Shown: positions 1 through 5,832 of the stretch, in pieces
How positions within the stretch are numbered: the first letter of the stretch is position 1
Layout: the number at the start of each line of letters is the position of its first letter
Assembly: GCA_036782755.1 (NCBI GenBank)
Contig: DAIPYL010000062.1
Location: forward strand, 1-7,904
Length of the DNA: 7,904 nucleotides
Direction: 5' to 3'
Source of the DNA: Jeotgalicoccus sp036782755
Lineage (GTDB): Bacteria > Bacillota > Bacilli > Staphylococcales > Salinicoccaceae
Translations under genes and position numbers: made by a program
Notes under the pieces: generated by a model
Told to the model about the DNA's origin: nothing
Databases searched by the model: none
Seen by the model: the letters and a program-made list of their open reading frames with translations, nothing else

Positions 1-1
1 C

Positions 2-157
2 GATATAGAAAACGATGTGGACCGTCCGAATTTCGATGCTGCCTTATCAGTACTGACTAAAGAAACATCGTACATCAATATACTCGGCAGCTATGAAAAA
101 GGACAGATTCCTGAATATGAAGGCGTGATTCAAAATGAAAAACATACTGACAGGTAA
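2..157 (+). CDS. pheA: Prephenate dehydratase, C-terminal ACT-domain end (partial)
   Basis: Only the last 51 codons are present. The reading frame is open from base 2 and stops with TAA at 155-157. The peptide begins DIENDVDRPNF, continues AALSVL, and reaches INILGSYEKG about 15 residues before the stop. This order (acidic 'DIE' strand, helix with 'AL..L', then 'LGSY') matches the end of the regulatory ACT domain of prephenate dehydratase, where family members typically read like FF(V/I)DIEGH...AL..L.....LKVLGSYP. The enzyme converts prephenate to phenylpyruvate in phenylalanine synthesis, and the ACT domain binds phenylalanine for feedback inhibition. The catalytic domain lies left of the window, so the identification rests on a short tail. 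It runs convergently toward the DUF421 gene, with the structured element at 241-412 between them. Confidence 0.7.
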   Translation, partial: DIENDVDRPNFDAALSVLTKETSYINILGSYEKGQIPEYEGVIQNEKHTDR

Positions 158-240
158 AATATACGGATTTAATGAACTACGCTCTTTGAGACAGTAAACG
201 TCCTGCCCGGTCAAAGAACTCCATTTCCCCATAAAAAACC

Positions 241-412
241 GGGGCTGGGACATAAGTCGTTAAAAGATATTATATTTCATGCAGAATAGATGAAATCCGT
301 ACGTTAGACTCCTTGGGGAAAAGCATCAGGGTAAGACTACAGGCTTACGCGATGCCCCAGGAAAGCTAACGTACGGATTGTTTTTTTCTTGAGTTATTTA
401 TATCCCAGCCCC
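241..412. repeat. Nested inverted repeat with GGGGCTGGGACATAA arms
   Basis: GGGGCTGGGACATAA at 241-255 can pair with TTATATCCCAGCCCC at 398-412: 14 of 15 positions pair, with one C/A mismatch. The arms enclose about 142 nt that contain the 86-nt element at 294-379. The whole stretch between the pheA end (157) and the DUF421 stop (424) is otherwise non-coding. The 'GGGGCTGGGAC' arm resembles short intergenic repeats I recall from staphylococcal genomes; that is recollection, not a search. The second copy of the 86-nt element at 7683-7768 lacks these outer arms. Confidence 0.75.
294..379. repeat. 86-nt structured repeat, copy A (putative bidirectional terminator)
   Basis: A perfect 14-bp stem (294-307 with 366-379) encloses a 58-nt core at 308-365. 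Inside the core, C312-T313-T314 with GGGG 315-318 pairs with CCCC-AGG at 355-361, CATC 324-327 pairs with GATG 351-354, and GTAAG 331-335 pairs with CTTAC 344-348 around the loop ACTACAGG. The core is 50/58 identical to copy B at 7683-7768, and both copies are exactly 86 nt, yet the 14-bp outer stems differ. Seven T residues follow almost directly at 381-387, so a + strand transcript from pheA would terminate here. The position between convergent gene ends fits terminator use on both strands. Confidence 0.85.
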
Positions 413-423
413 AGATTTTCATT

Positions 424-1107
424 TTATTTCTGACGTTTCTGTACAAAGAAACCGCTGTATTCGTCCCATTCTGCGAAAAATACATCATCCAAATCTGAAC
501 CTGTTTCTTCTTTTATTTTCTTACGAAGCCATGTTTCATCTTTGCCGATTTCTTTCAGTCTTTCGTGCTCTACTATTCCTGAATCGACAAACAGATATGA
601 TAATTCATTTTCAGGATAATCTGTTTTCAATTCACTGCGTGTCGGCGGTTCTCCACCTGCATATTGCATTACCGACAGCTCACCGCTTTCTTCCAGAATC
701 GCATATTTCACTTTACTTAAAGAAAACACATCTTTCATTCTGAGAAGCATACGGACTTCATCAACGTCCATATTATTTTTCTTCATAATTTCTGAATCCA
801 GCTGTCCGTCTTTAATAAGGACAACCGGATCACCTTGCGCTACACTTTTGAATATGCGGCTTTTCAGCGCAAATTTTTCCAGCACGTAAATGAGTAATGC
901 CCAGAAGAATAAAGAAAACAGCATCTCATAAACAGGTACTGTCGCATCATACAGCGATTCTTCGATAATGCCGCCCAGTATTAATGCATAAACGAAATCA
1001 ATCGGAGCAATCTGAGCCAGTTCTTTCCTGCCCATCAGTCTGAGTACAATTAACACACCAATCAACCCTAAGGTTAATTTCAACGCGTACATCATCATAT
1101 CTTCCAT
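424..1107 (-). CDS. DUF421 family membrane protein, YetF-like
   Basis: A 227-residue protein. Three N-terminal hydrophobic segments (about 7-24, 37-51 and 58-78) precede a cytoplasmic domain of about 145 residues, the usual layout and length of the YetF/DUF421 family. The family signature is visible: RLMGRKELAQIAPIDFV at about 23-39 just after the first membrane segment, and later LLRMKDVFSLSKVKYAILE followed by SGELSV. The molecular role of these proteins is poorly defined; in Bacillus relatives they are linked to the membrane and sporulation or stress, but nothing here fixes a function. The first ATG is chosen because GAGGTGAGG (1115-1123) lies 7 nt upstream; further Met codons at residues 4-6 are too far from it. 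It appears monocistronic, with a terminator for the upstream gene at 1185-1210 and a weak promoter in the gap. Confidence 0.9.
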   Translation of the reverse strand: MEDMMMYALKLTLGLIGVLIVLRLMGRKELAQIAPIDFVYALILGGIIEESLYDATVPVYEMLFSLFFWALLIYVLEKFALKSRIFKSVAQGDPVVLIKDGQLDSEIMKKNNMDVDEVRMLLRMKDVFSLSKVKYAILEESGELSVMQYAGGEPPTRSELKTDYPENELSYLFVDSGIVEHERLKEIGKDETWLRKKIKEETGSDLDDVFFAEWDEYSGFFVQKRQK

Positions 1108-1140
1108 TTTATTTCCTCACCTCAAGTAAGTATTAATCTT

Positions 1141-1168
1141 CATATACTAATAGAAATACCCCGGGCAA
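1141..1168 (-). promoter_or_regulatory. Possible promoter of the DUF421 gene
   Basis: On the minus strand TTGCCC (1163-1168) and TATATG (1141-1146) are separated by 16 nt, each matching the sigma-A consensus at 4 of 6 positions. It lies just downstream of the permease terminator and about 35 nt before the DUF421 start codon, where a promoter is expected. The match is modest. Confidence 0.35.
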
Positions 1169-1184
1169 ATTTATTAAAACAAAA

Positions 1185-1210
1185 AGACCAGGACATTTTT
1201 GTCCCGGCCT
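1185..1210 (-). terminator. Rho-independent terminator of the NCS1 permease gene
   Basis: Read on the minus strand, an 11-bp stem (1200-1210 with 1185-1195, two G-U pairs) closes a 4-nt A loop and runs straight into TTTTTGTTTT (1184-1175). It begins 24 nt after the permease stop codon. The two G-U pairs become A/C mismatches in a + strand transcript, so the hairpin is stronger for minus-strand RNA. Confidence 0.9.
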
Positions 1211-1233
1211 CTCATATTATTGTTAAATTATTA

Positions 1234-2634
1234 TTATTTAACGAGAATATCTCTCTCATCAATATCTTTAACTTCTGCTTTAAGGTAGTACTTGCCTTTC
1301 GTGATATAAGCAATTAAGACTGTCAGCAGTGCTGCCAGTACTGCTGCAAAGAATGCTGCCGTACTTTGCAGGAATGGCCCCATATAGCCGAGCGCTGCGA
1401 TTGTTCCAAGCAGACTCGCAATAATGAGTGACCATACACCAACCGGGTTCCATTTATATAAGTACTTCTGGCGCTCTTCATAGTAACCCGGTCCGATTTT
1501 CATCATACGTTTTACTACAAGGAAGTCAGTAACTAAAATCGCTGCCCACGACATCAGGAATACACCCTGGAACGTTAATGCCGCATCTAAATGATCTGTA
1601 ATTCCGCCAAGCATTAATGCCATTGCTACAACACCTGCAACAACTACCCAGAATCTGCGTCCCGGCTTAAATTGTACAACGTTTTCAAAGAAATTCGATA
1701 ATGATAAAGAACTGCTGTAGATGTTCGTTACGTTAATACGGACCTGCGTAAGCATTGTGAATAATGCACCGCCGATACCTAATAAGTGAACGATATATAC
1801 ACCGGGGTTTGGTTCATTTAAACGTACACCAAACCAAATCCCAAGTCCGCCCATTACACCGTAACAGAAAATCTGCGGGATAAATCCAATCGCAAATGAA
1901 CCGCCTTTGATGTGGCCGGGTTTTAAGAATCTTGCATAGTCTGACGCTATAAGTGCAGTCAGTCCGATAATTCCGTGCTGCATACCGATACACAGTAACA
2001 GTGCTGTTCCGCCGACCTGCATACCTTCAGGCATATAAGTCCAAAACGCGCCGCCATATTGTGACGGTGTCATAAATGCCACAACTATTGCTGCAACAAG
2101 GAACACAAAGAATATTGGCAATGACCATTTTTGTAATTTATCAAGCTGTTTAATTCCAAACCAGTTAAGTGGAATAACAAGTGTTCCAAATACGACTATT
2201 AAGAGCCATACAGGAATAACAGGGAAGAATTCATGTACTGCAAAGACAAGGATCATACCTTCAAGTGCACAGTACATAATAAAGTTAGAAGCATATATTA
2301 AAGATGTTAATGACGCGCCTATGTACCCGAAGCCGCCGCCCCGTGACATTAAGTTTACGTTCATTCCTGATCTTGCTGACAGGTAAACGATAACCGTACC
2401 CATGACACCTGCAACGATAATTGCGTATGCTGCTGATATCAGAGCATTAATCGCACCGAACTGCAGTGCCATAACACTTCCTATTTGGAAGTAGAATATT
2501 GCTGTAGCAATACCAAAAGTAATATTAGTAATACTGAGCCATCCCATTTTACGTTCGTTATATGGAACTTTAGATAATGAGTGGTCACTCTCGGTCGTTT
2601 CAATCTGATGATCTGCTATTTCCTCAGACCTCAT
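1234..2634 (-). CDS. NCS1-family nucleobase (cytosine/purine-type) permease
   Basis: Integral membrane protein of 466 residues with about 12 hydrophobic segments, the normal size and layout for nucleobase:cation symporter-1 transporters. Recognisable parts are the cytoplasmic lead VPYNERKMGWLSITNITFG before membrane segment 1, a glycine-rich SRGGGFGYIGAS around residue 97-108 before segment 3, and SDYARFLKP at about 231-239 in the middle loop, a hallmark of this family. Members import cytosine, uracil, allantoin, hydantoins or purines with Na+ or H+; the substrate cannot be told from sequence alone, and no salvage or degradation enzyme is adjacent. A longer frame begins at TTG 2649, but that TTG lies inside the ribosome binding site GGAGAGG (2641-2647), which is correctly spaced (6 nt) for ATG 2634. 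It is flanked by its own promoter and terminator, so it is probably monocistronic. Confidence 0.88.
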   Translation of the reverse strand: MRSEEIADHQIETTESDHSLSKVPYNERKMGWLSITNITFGIATAIFYFQIGSVMALQFGAINALISAAYAIIVAGVMGTVIVYLSARSGMNVNLMSRGGGFGYIGASLTSLIYASNFIMYCALEGMILVFAVHEFFPVIPVWLLIVVFGTLVIPLNWFGIKQLDKLQKWSLPIFFVFLVAAIVVAFMTPSQYGGAFWTYMPEGMQVGGTALLLCIGMQHGIIGLTALIASDYARFLKPGHIKGGSFAIGFIPQIFCYGVMGGLGIWFGVRLNEPNPGVYIVHLLGIGGALFTMLTQVRINVTNIYSSSLSLSNFFENVVQFKPGRRFWVVVAGVVAMALMLGGITDHLDAALTFQGVFLMSWAAILVTDFLVVKRMMKIGPGYYEERQKYLYKWNPVGVWSLIIASLLGTIAALGYMGPFLQSTAAFFAAVLAALLTVLIAYITKGKYYLKAEVKDIDERDILVK

Positions 2635-2640
2635 AATTAT

Positions 2641-2647
2641 CCTCTCC
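2641..2647 (-). promoter_or_regulatory. Ribosome binding site that fixes the permease start at 2634
   Basis: GGAGAGG on the minus strand, 6 nt from ATG 2634. The alternative TTG at 2649-2647 overlaps this site and has no Shine-Dalgarno of its own, so the five extra residues of the longer frame are very likely not translated. Confidence 0.8.
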
Positions 2648-2682
2648 AATCTTATGAAACTTTATATTAAGACGACTTTTAC

Positions 2683-2711
2683 ACTATACACGTTTTCAGT
2701 GAACAAATCAA
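2683..2711 (-). promoter_or_regulatory. Sigma-A-type promoter of the NCS1 permease
   Basis: On the minus strand TTGATT (2706-2711, 4/6) is 17 nt from TATAGT (2683-2688, 5/6). The predicted start near 2676 leaves a leader of about 40 nt, too short for a riboswitch. A 5-bp inverted repeat GTGTA-N6-TACAC (2718-2733) sits just upstream of the -35 and could be an operator; it does not fit the TnrA/GlnR consensus exactly. The remainder of the intergenic stretch (2735-2860) is AT-rich, and I see no gene in it. Confidence 0.6.
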
Positions 2712-2868
2712 GCTCTTGTGTATATTATTACACTCTATAGTCGACATAACATGTATATTAACAATAAAAATGAAAGTATACTTTATCATATAGTTATGAA
2801 ATTAAGTTTCAAAATTAATGGCTCTGGTGAAATAATGCACTTGGTTTAAATATGTCTAAACACAAAGA

Positions 2869-2904
2869 ACCCCTTGCCATCATTCGTGTTTCACGGCAAA
2901 GGGT
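2869..2904 (-). terminator. Terminator of the deacetylase-DUF4015 operon
   Basis: On the minus strand ACCCTTTGCC (2904-2895) pairs with GGCAAGGGGT (2878-2869), 10 bp with one G-U. The loop can fold a smaller CGTG/CACG hairpin. It is followed by TCTTTGTGTTT, only moderately T-rich. It begins 14 nt after the DUF4015 stop codon. Confidence 0.75.
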
Positions 2905-2918
2905 CTCAATGAAATTTA

Positions 2919-4214
2919 TTAATAATCAGTTCCTTCAGAGTAAGTATTTTGTGCATTCCACAATAAATACTCATCTGCACCATTATCTTTTAATGCCTGA
3001 ATCTGAGCTTCCACTTCCGGGGCATTATAGTCGATATAATTGCCCGTTCCTAAATATGCCGCAGTGAAATCCTGAATCCACGGTCTCGATTTTGGCGGTT
3101 CTTCGAGTGCGCCGAGCACTTCATTTTCAACTTTCATATACTGATCAACAACTGCATACGGTTCAGTATCAGGTGCTGCTATTTCAAACGCACCTGCTCC
3201 CCAGTGCGACGGATAAATCATCGATGAAATGATATCCACATTATCTGCAATCTGCGAGAAGTTCTGGCCGATACCCGGTGCTTCACGCTGTGTTGCCGCA
3301 TATCCGAATACATCGACTGAAACATCGACATCATACGGTTTTAATTGTTCATTCGCATACTCCACAAAGTCGGTAACAGCGTTTACTCTCTGCTCCACTT
3401 CATCCGCTTCAGTATCTGCATATCCGCCAAAACTGTATGTCAGCCCGGGTGACAGTGCTTCAAATGATTCCGGAAACCTTACATAGTCAAACTGAATTTC
3501 CTGAAACCCGAGTTTGGCCGCTTCAATCGCAATATCCACGTTGTAATCCCATACCTCTTTCAGAAACGGATTGACGAAACTTTCTCCGCTGCTGTTCTGC
3601 CAGACTGTCCCGTCAGCATTCAGATACGATAAATCCGGCCGCTCCATTGCGAGTCTTGAGTCTTTGAAGACAACGATGCGCGCAATCGGATAAATTTCGT
3701 TGTCTTCCATTGTTGTCATCAGTTCGTCCGGATCGACGTAATCATACATATGATTTTGCGCAATTTCATTATTGACATCAAGCGGCATCATAATATCACC
3801 GATATCTTCTTTAACGTCGATGACCATTGCGTTTAAATTTGTATTATTAACGAGATCAATCAGCTCCGGCATTCTGTCTCCGCCTGCAGAAAATGCTGTG
3901 ACAAAAATACCTTTAACCCCTTCTTCAGGGTAGGCAATATCCACATCGGACTGATATTGAAAAACGGGTGTCGTGTCTTCGTTAATTGAGTACAGCGGAC
4001 TGTCATTCAGGTTCAGTGCCGCTGCCGGCGTTTCTGATTCAGCTGTTTTTTCTTCAGCCGGTTCTTCCTCCTCCTGCTCCGGTTCTTCAGCCTCAGTTTC
4101 TTCCGCCACTTCAGGTTCACCACCGCCCATTTCTGTTCTGATTGCCAGTGCAAGCAGTAAAAACAGTATTGCGAGAACTCCTCCGACCATAATTAAAAAT
4201 TTTCTCGTACTCAT
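2919..4214 (-). CDS. Membrane-anchored DUF4015 putative glycoside hydrolase
   Basis: A 431-residue protein: a short basic start (MSTRK), one membrane segment at about 6-25, a Glu/Pro/Ala-rich linker at about 31-66, then a TIM-barrel-like domain from about 97 to 425. The domain matches the DUF4015 putative glycosyl hydrolase family: GVKGIFVTAFSAGG at 99-112, LNAMVIDVKED at 127-137, IYPIARIVVFKD at 174-185, FVNPF with EVWDYN at 213-225, IQFDYVRFPE at 240-249, DVFGYA at 301-306 and SMIYPSHW at 331-338. Acidic residues D243 and E249 in the FDYVRFPE block, plus D133/E136, are candidates for catalysis; this is inference from the fold. The single N-terminal helix and linker place the domain outside the cell. 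ATG overlaps the TGA of the upstream deacetylase gene (ATGA, 4211-4214), so translation is probably coupled, consistent with a weak GGGG ribosome site. Substrate is unknown; an extracellular amino-sugar polymer is plausible. Confidence 0.85.
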   Translation of the reverse strand: MSTRKFLIMVGGVLAILFLLLALAIRTEMGGGEPEVAEETEAEEPEQEEEEPAEEKTAESETPAAALNLNDSPLYSINEDTTPVFQYQSDVDIAYPEEGVKGIFVTAFSAGGDRMPELIDLVNNTNLNAMVIDVKEDIGDIMMPLDVNNEIAQNHMYDYVDPDELMTTMEDNEIYPIARIVVFKDSRLAMERPDLSYLNADGTVWQNSSGESFVNPFLKEVWDYNVDIAIEAAKLGFQEIQFDYVRFPESFEALSPGLTYSFGGYADTEADEVEQRVNAVTDFVEYANEQLKPYDVDVSVDVFGYAATQREAPGIGQNFSQIADNVDIISSMIYPSHWGAGAFEIAAPDTEPYAVVDQYMKVENEVLGALEEPPKSRPWIQDFTAAYLGTGNYIDYNAPEVEAQIQALKDNGADEYLLWNAQNTYSEGTDY

Positions 4215-5551
4215 TCAGTTACCCCGCCTTCTGCATCGATTGTATCCGGATTAATCAGCGTATAGCCTTTATCTCTGAGTCCGTTGACGATATCCGCCAA
4301 TGCTCCGCTCGTCCATGTACGGTCATGCATCAGAAGGTTCGCCCCGTCACCGAGCATTTCGGTGTTCACCATAATATCTGCGAGTGCTCCCGGCTCCTGA
4401 TATTCAGGCTCCCAGTCAAAACCGTATGTCCAGTTCATAACAGTCATGCTCTCTTCCTCAGCTATATTGATTGATGATTCGCTGTTTACTCCAAACGGTG
4501 CTCTGAAATATTTCGGACGCTCTCCAATCACTTCTTCGATTAAATCGCTTGTATCGACAATTTCAAGCGCAGTATCTTCGGGGGTGAGTGCACTTATATT
4601 AAAATGATTATAAGTATGATTTCCGATTTCAAAACCAAGCTCATGTATTTCTCTCAGTTTTTCCTGCCCCTCTTCCGACTCGATATACATGCCGTTCACG
4701 AAAAATATCGCAGGGGCATCGAGTTCTTTTAATGTATGTGCCATCTCAACCGCATTTCCATCCGGTGCATCGTCAATCGTAATAAGTACCGCAGCTGATT
4801 CAGCTTCATCCGATGCAGGCACTATCTGTGACGTTTTGGCATCTACTGTGTACAGTTTTTCAGGCGCACTCTCTTTGGCTGCTTCCGATTCTGTCCGCTC
4901 TCTGGTTTCAGCATCTGATACCTCTTCACCAAGTGAAGTTTTCACTTCATAGCCGGTATTATATAATGCCTGCATCTGCTCATTGATCGATTCATAGTGC
5001 GCTCTGACATCTTTATGCACTTCATTGATTTCATCCACGCCGTCTCTCATCGTATTATAATCAGCAGCTTCGCTGCCGAGAGATTTAAAGAATGAAGTTT
5101 CAGCACTCGTGACGTTTCCATATCCTTCACGGACATTTTTTACACTGACGGCAAGCTGCTCTGCCCTATCTGATAACTGATTAACCTGTTCTTCTGTCAG
5201 ATTCTCACTTTCACTGACATCAGCAGATGCAAACTCCTCCGACAGTTCTTTCAGCTTTTCTTCATTATCCGACAGCCCTGCTGCCAGTTCAGCACGCTTA
5301 TTTAAATTCTCATACAGCGGCGACTGATTATCTTTAAAATCCGACAGTTCTTCATCAGTCACCGATTCATTAAATAAGCCGGACATATCAGCTTCATAGT
5401 CAATAATACTCTGGACAGTCTCAGTCAGTGCCGGCGCAGTATCCTCTTCAAAATTTTCAATGTTGGATAAGACTTTATCATCCGGATTCCCGCACGCGCC
5501 CAGTACAAGCACTGCTGCCATGAGCAGCGTCGTCAATATGTATCTCTTCAT
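4211..5551 (-). CDS. YkyA-domain lipoprotein fused to a CE4 polysaccharide deacetylase
   Basis: A 446-residue lipoprotein. Residues 1-20 are a lipoprotein signal (MKRY, hydrophobic stretch, lipobox LGAC with Cys20). Residues about 25-205 are a charged, all-helical coiled-coil-like region resembling YkyA-type cell-wall-binding lipoproteins. A Glu/Ser-rich linker (about 208-230) leads to a NodB-homology deacetylase domain from about 253. CE4 motifs are all visible: motif 1 TIDDAPDG (D260 and D261; usual form TFDDGPDG), motif 2 HTYNH (H312, H316), motif 3 RAPFG (350-354), motif 4 FDW (D379-W380) and motif 5 LLMH (H409). The Asp-His-His metal site and catalytic Asp/His are kept, so activity is likely: removal of N-acetyl groups from peptidoglycan or a poly-GlcNAc-like glycan at the outer membrane face. 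TTG 5569 would add six residues, but GGGGTG sits 6 nt before ATG 5551 and the signal peptide starts properly there. It is first in a two-gene operon. Confidence 0.88.
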   Translation of the reverse strand: MKRYILTTLLMAAVLVLGACGNPDDKVLSNIENFEEDTAPALTETVQSIIDYEADMSGLFNESVTDEELSDFKDNQSPLYENLNKRAELAAGLSDNEEKLKELSEEFASADVSESENLTEEQVNQLSDRAEQLAVSVKNVREGYGNVTSAETSFFKSLGSEAADYNTMRDGVDEINEVHKDVRAHYESINEQMQALYNTGYEVKTSLGEEVSDAETRERTESEAAKESAPEKLYTVDAKTSQIVPASDEAESAAVLITIDDAPDGNAVEMAHTLKELDAPAIFFVNGMYIESEEGQEKLREIHELGFEIGNHTYNHFNISALTPEDTALEIVDTSDLIEEVIGERPKYFRAPFGVNSESSINIAEEESMTVMNWTYGFDWEPEYQEPGALADIMVNTEMLGDGANLLMHDRTWTSGALADIVNGLRDKGYTLINPDTIDAEGGVTE

Positions 5552-5557
5552 CGATAA

Positions 5558-5563
5558 CACCCC
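5558..5563 (-). promoter_or_regulatory. Ribosome binding site that fixes the deacetylase start at 5551
   Basis: GGGGTG on the minus strand, 6 nt from ATG 5551. It lies downstream of the possible TTG 5569 start, which itself has only AT-rich sequence before it. Confidence 0.65.
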
Positions 5564-5582
5564 AATCAAAAATTCATGTAAT

Positions 5583-5611
5583 AAAATATATATCCATTAA
5601 AAAAAGGGCAA
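5583..5611 (-). promoter_or_regulatory. Possible deacetylase promoter overlapping the upstream terminator
   Basis: Only about 50 nt separate the terminator U-tract from the deacetylase start. TTGCCC (5606-5611, 4/6), which is part of the terminator stem, is followed after 17 nt by TATTTT (5583-5588, 4/6), or after 15 nt by TATATT (5585-5590, 5/6). Both are imperfect. If this is not the promoter, the pair is expressed by read-through. Confidence 0.3.
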
Positions 5612-5633
5612 CTCCATATAATGAAGTTACCCT
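5605..5633 (-). terminator. Strong terminator of the hydrolase-nitroreductase-small protein operon
   Basis: On the minus strand a 13-bp stem (5633-5621 with 5617-5605, two or three G-U pairs) closes the loop TAT and runs directly into a T-tract (5605-5599). It starts 35 nt after the stop of the 54-residue gene. The hairpin is stronger in minus-strand RNA because the wobble pairs become A/C mismatches on the other strand. Confidence 0.92.
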
Positions 5634-5667
5634 GTTAGCTGTAAATAATGCACATTTTACATTTATT

Positions 5668-5832
5668 TCATTTAGAATCAGATTCGATGCCGAGACTGCA
5701 GTATATCCCTGCAATGAATAATATAAAAACAGCGAGGTAAACGATAAAATTATACTCCATCGGAATAATTGAACCTACACTGAACATCAGCAGTGTCGCT
5801 GTCAGGAATAAAAGAATTGCCGCTTTTTTCAT
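5668..5832 (-). CDS. Small two-helix membrane protein, 54 residues
   Basis: Starts with ATG directly after the TAA of the nitroreductase gene (zero gap) and ends TGA at 5670-5668. The product begins MKKAAILLFLTATLLMFSVG and has two hydrophobic segments, about 4-23 and 29-47, separated by the short loop IIPMEYN, then the polar tail ESDSK. Translation is likely: it abuts the previous gene, an AGAGGA lies about 10 nt upstream, codon use is ordinary, and a strong terminator follows. I do not recognise the family. The first helix could also be read as a signal peptide, but there is no clear cleavage site or lipobox. Being last in the operon with an FMN-type reductase and a serine hydrolase gives no firm functional clue. 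Confidence 0.7.
   Translation of the reverse strand: MKKAAILLFLTATLLMFSVGSIIPMEYNFIVYLAVFILFIAGIYCSLGIESDSK

Noticed and set aside
183..217. TCTTTGA / TCAAAGA inverted repeat downstream of pheA
   Set aside because: A 7-bp AT-rich stem with a 21-nt loop and no T-tract; probably chance.
47..253. Minus-strand frame of 68 codons
   Set aside because: It lies antisense to the pheA tail and the repeat arm, has no clear ribosome site and no recognisable content.
2692..2706. CodY-like box in the permease promoter spacer
   Set aside because: Only 9 of 15 positions agree with the CodY consensus, no better than expected in AT-rich DNA.
2735..2860. Possible riboswitch or small RNA upstream of the permease
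   Set aside because: The stretch is AT-rich with no extended pairing, and it lies upstream of the predicted promoter, not in the leader.
2852..3067. Plus-strand frame of 71 codons
   Set aside because: Covers the operon terminator and the antisense of the DUF4015 C-terminus; no protein features.
3973..4254. Plus-strand Ser/Ala-rich frame of 93 codons
   Set aside because: It is the mirror of the Glu/Pro-rich linker of the DUF4015 protein; serine-rich output is what antisense of Glu/Ala codons produces.
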